A stretch of 64,000 nt of DNA from Trichostrongylus colubriformis (Eukaryota > Nematoda > Chromadorea > Rhabditida > Trichostrongylidae). How positions within the stretch are numbered: position 1 is the first letter of the stretch; each line of letters begins with the position of its first letter. The notes under the pieces were generated by a model, which was given only the letters and a program-made list of their open reading frames with translations, ran no database searches and had not been told where the DNA came from. The stretch covers positions 33,555,685 to 33,619,684 of the forward strand of contig OZ022257.1 of the NCBI GenBank assembly GCA_963978905.1, written 5' to 3'. Positions 49,601-58,600 of this stretch are shown in pieces. The position numbers were made by a program, and so were the translations under genes.

Positions 49601-52600
49601 GGTTGGGTGGAGAAAGCTTGGCTGAGTTTATGCTGGTAAAACGCCTTGATGCTATAGCAAGTGTCAACCTGGGCAATTATTCAAGGATCTACCTGTCCCA
49701 AGACAGTAAGTGACTAATTTGATGTATTGCGTGCTGGTCTTTATGCCTTGGGTTCCTTGACCAAACAAGGATTGCCTTCGACAAAGCCACTGACCACCAC
49801 GACGCTACTCGTAACGAACTCATTGCATAGCTACCTTGTGAAAGCTACGAAAGTCACGATGACCGTCACGTTCCGTCGAGATGCCTAAGCGGCCTACATA
49901 TGTACGCCTTTTCCGAATCCGGAGCGCAGGTAGCCAAATGCAACCTGAGCGCTTCAGTATATATCAGGTTGATGCATGAGATTCCTTTAAGACTTTTTTG
50001 GAAATATTTCAAAAAGCACAGCCTGAAGATCAAAGGTATGGACCATTACCATCCACGTTGCTCGACGCCAACGCTCAGGCAGCTTGTCGATTCTTTCCTC
50101 CCAGAAAGGCGGGGGTTGGGACTTGAGGAAGTCGTCGAGTGTCTTCCTAATCTCATCCCCCGTCTCGAACATTTTTCCGTCCGGGGTGCGTTGCAGATGG
50201 CTGAACAGCCAATAGTCGGAGGAGGCGAGGAATGTAGGAGGCTGGGGAACCACTAGCCGGTCGTACTTCTCCAGCTCGGCCTGGGTCGCCTTTGCAGTGT
50301 GAGGTCTGACGTTGTCGTGGCTGAAGTCTGCAATTGGTCCACGTGTACGATCGACGTGAGCTTTTAGTTTCTGCAGCTGTGCAACGTACGTGCTGGCGTT
50401 GATCGCCTCTCCCTTTTCCGGCAGCACCCAGTGCTCCATGCTACTGCAGGTCCACTGGTTTTTTATTGAGCGATTCCATCAGAACTAAGGTATACTCCTT
50501 TTTGGAGCGCCTGACAGGGCGTGGCCTAAGGACATGGGTGAGTGGCGAGAGTGAGAGTGTGTGGCAGAGTTAGAGAGTTTGATACACTCTCATCCAAGTC
50601 CGTAGGCCACGTCCTGTCAGGCGCTCCGAAATGGATGTAGCTATTAGGTTGATGCATAAGTTTCCCGCCACGTCTTTGATCCTTCCGCATTTCGTGTACA
50701 TGGATGTTAGCAACATGTCACCACATGTCAGTAACATGTCCATGTTACCATATCACTACAACAGCTAGCGCTTCTCCATGTTTCTTTTGAAGGCTACAGT
50801 GTTGCATGACCACCACCGTGACAAAATGTGCCTACGCAACTGCCTACTTTTGTATTTCTCAGGCTTCAGTGCAAAGGGGGGGGGGGGCATATACCAAGTT
50901 TATGAATATCTACGGCGAGGATGTCATCTCTTATGATACATGCAAGATTTGTTTCGCTAAATTCAGAAGTGACGGTTCTTCTCTGGTAGAAGCTCCTGTT
51001 GACCGATGAAGTTGGATTTGGAAGTGATGCGTTCCACCATGGAGGAGGACCCGTATCTCATCCCCAGGGAAAATGGCTCTAATCAGTCGACGATGTACGT
51101 GAATTGGAAAAGCTCGGCAAGATAGCAAAGCTTATCCGATGGGTCCCGCATAAACTGTGCGCCTATGACTTCTCGACGTGGGTGATCACCTGCACTTCTC
51201 TCTTCATCCTCCGACGCACCACTTTCTGATTTCGATAATCACTGGAGATGAGAAGTGTATTTCCTGCGACAACCCTGTGAGGAAGCGGCTGTGGGTCGAT
51301 TAAGGAGAACAGTCAGCTCACCGCAAAGGCCGACCCTACCCCAAGAAGGTTTCCCTGTCTTGTTGATGGTCCAGAACTGGATCCATATCTTCCTGTTTCA
51401 GAACGATTAATACCTTCAGTTCCATGTTCAAATCGTTTAGGCGTGCAGCAAGCTGATCACGGTCCATACGTGTGGAATGAGCACTGTCCTCGAGGGTTTT
51501 CATTTCGTGTTCGTTCGCTTTTGCGGCAGATATCAACCGTTGTCTCTCAGCAGCCATTTGTGATATTTCCAATCGCAACGCCTCCACTTGACCCTGAAAG
51601 AGCGGAATAAAAGTACGGGACCAAGGATAGCAACAGATAAAGAACGCACCGTCAACTGGCTAATTTTGCTGTCTTTCTCGCGCAGGTGCAGGTCAGCACT
51701 CGTAATTTTTGCTTTCAGGCCTCGGTGCTCGAGCTCTTTCGCTCGCATTGTCTCCTCGTTGGATACATATAATTGCCGCTGAGTAGCCAAGCGAGACTCG
51801 AGCTTTTCGTTATCTGGAAGTGGAGCTTCTCAATAGATCTATTCTAAGTGATCTATTAGGGTGTGTACGGTTACGTTCAGAATTCGCACTGCGGCGTCGC
51901 ACTCGCGGCGCTATCAGTACGACTTGCCGCAGTCGGCTGGAATTTCGCTAAGGATGCATCGGGCTGGTTCCGTGAGGTACCTTCAAAGATTGAAGGTTGG
52001 GAACTTCGGAAGTTCGCCTATGTTGTGATTGTTGCTGTTTCAACAGATGAAACTACAAACAACTCGCACTCGCCGCGCCCACCGCGGGGAGTCGCGCGAA
52101 TTTTAGACGTAGCGGTACACATCCGACCTTTTAATACACTCGAAGGTTAAGAATTTAAGATGTCAGCAAGTATTAGTGACTCAGGCACACAACCAACTTG
52201 GAGGTCATCACATTCTTGAGAAGTTCTGGTACATAACTGGCAACTGGAACACAAATGAGATCTGATTTTACAAAATGTAAGGTTCGAAACGATGAGGTTG
52301 ATGGGATAACAAATAATGGGGACTATCGTTGACAAGCCATTTCCACATAGTGTACCAATTGAATTTTTTGAGCTGTAACAGAGCCTGTCCTATAAGCTAT
52401 CAACATCATATCAGCTAGACTTGTAGTGTCTTTAATAAATGCATCAAATCTCCAGAGATTAATTAAGATAGGGATAAAAATGAAAAAATTACGCTTTGCG
52501 ATCGGGCTGCTACTCTTGACTGGGTCGAATATGCATGCAACCCACAAAAACGCTACTCGCACTGATCGAGGATCGTACTTGCCAGAATATATGCAGTCGA

Positions 52601-55600
52601 TTTCGTCCAAGAAGACGCTGTCAAATGCTGATCCAATGAAACTTGAAGGTAATAGGCCTGCTGCGAGTGTAGCCCTGTAAGAGCAACCACTCGAAAGCAC
52701 TCATCATTAAGGGCGCGGTCATACTCACCGCCGGCAGGGCGTGGCTGCATTCATAAGCAGCGAGGGAGAGTAGGACGGGGGAGGTGCAGAGATGACGAAG
52801 GGAACGAGGCAGGCTGGCATATGCGGAGACGCAGAGATACGCAGCCACACCCTGTCGCCGGCACCACAAAGTATGACCGTGGCCTAAGCAACGAGCAAAG
52901 CGCGCTGCCACTGTACGTAACCACCCTCGGCGTGCTTGCCGCCTTCAAGTTCCTTCTTATTTTTCTGGCGTATTATCGTAGAAGTCGACGAGAGTTTCCG
53001 ACTTCTGTTGCTGCTGGAATAGGCATTCATTCGACGGGGACCGCAGACTTTTAGGGAAAGACGTTGTGCAGCTTCTTCACATGCGACAATGACAGGGATG
53101 ATTTCCAAGCGTCTTGTCGACGCCTCAGGATTACGTGGTAGGTAACGAGAGTACAGAACCTTCACGCTATGACATATTTGTGAATAGTGAGACTTATCTG
53201 TTTACAGCTCAAAATTATATCTTTCACCAGAATGAATGCTGATCCATAATTTATTCACACTCATGCTTTTTCCACAAGCGGATTCCACTAAAATAGAAAG
53301 AACATAAGAAAGCCAACAAAATGTTGTGGATCTTATATGCAGTAGGCACAACAATTTGAACCGCTGAATATGAAGTGGATGTGCTATGAAGTGCACTACC
53401 CAAAAAAATGAAATGACTGGCCGAAAGTCCAAGGACTGGTCTCCTATTCTGTCTGTAGGTGGTGTTGTCTGGAAGGCGTCTTGTACAGTATTGTCGATGC
53501 CACGTATTGTATGAGCGGCGATCGTATGCTGCACATGATACGCTCGTCCAAATGGGTTATATTTCGTTTGGTTCGTGTGGAATGGCACGCGATGGCTTGC
53601 GCGGCGAGGCGGCCAACTTCGCCGTCCTCGACTAGAGTCCGGAGTGGTAGCAAGGCAAATTTAACTTAGATGCCTAAGGGACTTAAGCTCGTGAGTGTAA
53701 TTTATCTGTTCCTTTGCCACTTTTACACTACCGCTTGAATCGTCTGCTGATCGCTCTGCAAAGCCTAATTATGGAAAGTTCAATACCAGTGGGGAAGGAT
53801 CAGCTTTCTTCTTTGCATTGACCACGTTACATACAAACATACGTACCTCCATAACAATATACGTCGTTGGAGTAGTCGAAAAGGAATAAATCGGACTGCT
53901 CATTATGCTATCACAAAGTACAAAAAAGTAAGGTTCCCCAAATAAAAAAGCCAAAAAAGTTTCTCTTCGACAAAGGAAAATAAGAATTACAATAAAACAA
54001 TCAGGTGTATGTTATGGCTCGTGGACAATTTGGCAAGGCTTCGCGATCAAATATCATCATATTATACCTTCTATAATTATGTTTTGCACATCGAACAAAT
54101 AGGTATTCCAGGTGGTAAAGCGAAAGTAGCAATAATTTACATACAAAAAGTTTGTCCTCTAGCCACGACTGACAGGAAAGAAAATCAAAGACACGAAATC
54201 GCCCGCGTTGCCGCGCAGTGTGCCTCGCAAATTCTCGCGTACCATCCCCGTCCAGCGAAGAGCCCCCCCCCCCGCGCCCTAAGGCGGAGTCTTGTCTGAA
54301 GGGTGCTATTTGCCTGCCTAAAGACCCCTTCACCTCGAAGCTATGTATCGTTTGTGAATTCACCGCCTTAACTGAATTTACACATTTCCCTCATTTCACA
54401 TCCAAACTGTCGTACCCACTGCCTTCGTATCAGATTACGAAGCGTTCAGTTCTGTCGGAATTCCTGTTCTGATTCTAACTAACGATAAAAATATGGGCAA
54501 TATTCCTTACTACGATAATATCTACACAAGAGCTATATAGCGTTAAAGCAGACCAAATGGATAATCAGATGATCACACACGTGACCACTAGGAGGTGCAC
54601 TCCAGTTCCAAAAGTATATAAACCCGAAGGTACTACCAGTAACGCTAGTAAGACACCAATCAGATATAATGGACAATTGAACTGCTGTAACGAAGAAAAC
54701 AAAAACTTTGAGAAACCGGGCTCAGTTCTTCTTAAAGATCGCGCAGAGGCACTAGGCGCACTGTGTGTGAGCGATTCCTCATCAAGTGCTACTTAAAGAC
54801 AGCATTAGAGGTAATGTGGTTATTGAGAAATCTCTGAAGGAAGTTTCTTACATGGTATGAGCCTATGAAGGCTATCTGTGCCGAAATCCCGGTGAAAAAG
54901 AGCGCCTCCGAGCTGTAGAAACGGCGCAACGGGTAAGAGCTGCCGCCTTAGGATGATCGACCGCGCCTTCCATCGACATGATACCTGGTTGGCTACGATG
55001 AGAGGGGTGGGGGTCGAGAGGTCGAACTTACGCTTGCGGCGTCGCACTCGCGGCGCCGTCAGTACGTGCCGTTGGGAATTCCGCTCAAGCGCAATGAGCT
55101 GGTACCGTAAGGGCTCTTAAAGATAGCAAGTTGAAAGCTTCGGGAATTCGCCTACCTTTGAAGGTCCCTCACGGTACCAGCTCACTGCGTCTTGAGCGGT
55201 TCCATACGACTCGTACTTGCCGCACTGCTCGCCGCGGGCGGTCGCGCGGAAAGTCGATCTAGCGACTCCCACCCCGCTCACAGCGGCCAAGGATATGCGG
55301 TGAGATCGAAGGTATTGCAGCGCGCTTTCGCAGTTTTAGCCTGAAGCTCACTCCAGAAAAAAAGATGTTGTCGTATTTCCAAACATCCCCTTGTGTTTAC
55401 CTGGCAGCATGCCGATGGAAATTTCGTTCGGAGTATCCGCCTCTTGACGGAAAGGTGGTCCGCGTTGAGGACTAACGAGAGAAGAGGGTCCTATTTCTCG
55501 GGTTTTCGGCCATTTTCATCCGTTTTTTTTTTCACTGACCTGTTACTAGTCATCCAGACTTTCAGATTCACTGCTCCTTTTACTTTTCGTCCCAATTTCC

Positions 55601-58600
55601 CCTAATGCTGCCTTTAAGTATTAGTAAAAAGAATGAGTATGCCACCATTATGACTATGAAGCCGCCCATAAGCTTGTAGTCTGCCCCGCAGTGGCCTTGA
55701 GAGGAACACAGTGAAAATTTTCCCGCCTTTGTGGGAAAAGGAAAACCACAATTCGAACCAATCATGGTCACTGTGATTGCATCACCATCACTGTCTGTGT
55801 ACACCAACCATTTTGGAGCTCCTTCACTTTCCTCTCCAAAGCCTGCATACTTCCAACAGCATCCTTCGTTTTCGCTAGATTGTCCTGCATCTCCGCATGC
55901 TGTGCTTTCAAATCGTTCATGAGTTCAGTCTGAACAAATCTCAATTTATAACATGTTTTCATTGCATTCCATGCTCACCTTGTCTCTCTCCAGTTGTTCA
56001 ATCCTTTCCTTGAGGAATCGTAAGGTGATCTCCATAGAAGAACTGATATCCAGCAGCCTATCACTGCCGTGATCATTGAAGCGCACCTGAACGGAACACT
56101 ATCGAGAAGGGCGAGCAGAGATTATTTAAAGTCTTACGGCTCTTTCTGGTGAGGTTCTGATGGAGAGGTCATGGGAACTGGAAGTCGTACGAAGCATGGA
56201 GAATGAGTCTCCATATCCTGAACGATTATGTAAATATTCCCCTCTATATATACAATGAACACCACTAACCCCTGAGCAGAGACATTGTAAAATTTGGGAC
56301 TCAGGTGAGACAAAAACTAGATACCTTTCATATGAACTAAAAGGGATTTATGACACAGAATCAAACAGAGACGAATTCTCAACACATATAAAAAACAGTT
56401 TTCTCTAGACTTCCGTCCTAACAGCAACAATATTTCATCGAAATATCACTTGATGCTTTCATCGTCCACAGTGTGTCCCAAAAGTATAGGTCCACCCTAT
56501 TTTTCATCCATATCTCCAGAATGAACCAGCGATTCCTTTCCAAATTTTTATCTGCTGTACCTGATCACTGTAGCGATCAAATGCCTCAGTAACATTGGAG
56601 ACATAAAATTGCAAAATTTTATTTGCTTTTTTTTTCAAAAATAAGGGTGTCCCAAAAGTATAGGTCCACTCAGTCTTTCCGCCTTGCTTCCATCGAAAGG
56701 TGAGTTGTGAAGTAGATGTGTTGACGCATCCTCCTGAGATTTACTCTACAGTGCCATGCCACGCGGCACGCACTTATTCGAGTACGAAAAAGGACAAATT
56801 CTGGCCTACAAGGAGGGAGACGGGCGTTTGGCCCGTCCGGGCTGGCACGCGACGATTTGCGCGGCAAAGTGCGCGACACCGCGTCTCTCCGCGGCGTCTT
56901 TGACTGGAGCGTGAATTCTCAGTCGTGCTTATTGAGATCAAGATACCAACGGGGTTTTGACGAGAAAGGGCTTTTCCTTCCTCTCATCAGTGTTTGTAAG
57001 TTGAGCCCCCGAGTGTGATGTTCGTATTCGTAACGTTCTTATATTCTCACTTGGATTATTCTCATCAGAAACTTGAACTGAAAAGTTTGATGACAATGTG
57101 ATAAAACTTGCTTTTTTCCTTTTGGTGTTGGTCAAAAAGTGCACTTGCAGTAGAGCCGTGCTAAACTGTTCACAAGCATGTAATGTTGCTTGATTACTTC
57201 ATTCCCTACCTCTCTCAATTCTAAGTAACTTTGTCGATCATTATGTCCATATGATGCAATCTACTTAATTTCTTTTCCGTTGCTGAAGTGATGAACACTT
57301 TGTATGTTCAAATATACTTGCATGTGATGTCATCAAAAAATAGGAAAGAAGCGGATCTCACCACATTGTCATCGAACTTTTCAAAACGATGCTCCCAAAA
57401 AGAAGAATAAGTGATTTGCTGGTAATATGAGGGTATTAATCAAATAGAAGTGTTACACAAGAAAAGCTCATCCTATAAATACTACTGAAAAGAAGGAGAA
57501 GCTTGTGTCCAAAAAATTTCTGACCACTAGCCTTTACCCGTTATAACATGTTTGCGCCCCAACCAACGACGCCGAGGTCGGCCGCGTCGCCGCGCAAATT
57601 GCCGCGTGCCAGCCCGGACGAGCCAAAGGCCACACACCCCTACAAGGATGTGGGACTCAGCAATCGCAAAATTTCTGAGATGATGGGCCTATTCCACAAC
57701 TTTATCAGCACCCTCTGTTGCACCATGGACCTGTACGGAACGAAAAAGAGAAGTGGAAGGCTGCAGAAGCTTTCTGAGAGGCAGAAGCGTCGGATCCTCA
57801 ACGCTGCGTCCCATTCCAGAAAGGGTGTTTATCGGCTGTGCAGGGAACTGGCACCTACTGTATCGAAAAGCACTGTGCACCGTCTGCTCAAGTCGTCTCC
57901 TCACATCGAGCGAAGACGGTTTTCGTCCACGCCATACCTCACGAGGGCGCACGAAGAGGCTCGAATCCATTTTGCCAAGTAAAATGTCAGCTGGAGGCAT
58001 CGATGGGATGAGATAGTCTGCAGGGTTACATTATTGACGTAGTATACTTCACGGCGTATCAGTAATAGCGTTGCCGGTACCTTTTCTGATGAGAAAAGTC
58101 CAAATTGGGTGAACCCGATGGCTTGGCAAGTCACTGGAAGGATTCAAGGAAGGAGCCGCGCCACTTCTCGAGGCGCGGATTCAGTGGTGGTAATGTTATG
58201 GTTTGGGCCGCCTTCTCTCGCTTTGGTAAAAGCAGGAACTATTGATCACGCATCGTGTGGATTCCAGGGCATAGCAGGACGTTCTAGAAAGTGATTTACC
58301 ACCATATAAACAGAGGTACATAAATACATTAGGTGCCAGTTCACTGCACAGCCGACAAACACCCTCTCTAGCATTGGACGCAGCGTTGAAGATCCGACGC
58401 TTCTGCCTCTCAGAAAGCTTCTGCGCCTTCCACTTCTCTTTTTCGTTCCGTACAGGTCCATGTTGCGACAGAAGCTGCTGATCAAGATGTGGGATAGGCC
58501 CATCTTCTCAGAAATTTTGCGATTGCTGAGTCTCACATCCTTGTAGGCCAGAATTTGCCCTTTTTCGCACTCGGATAAATGCGTACCGCGTGGCATGGCA

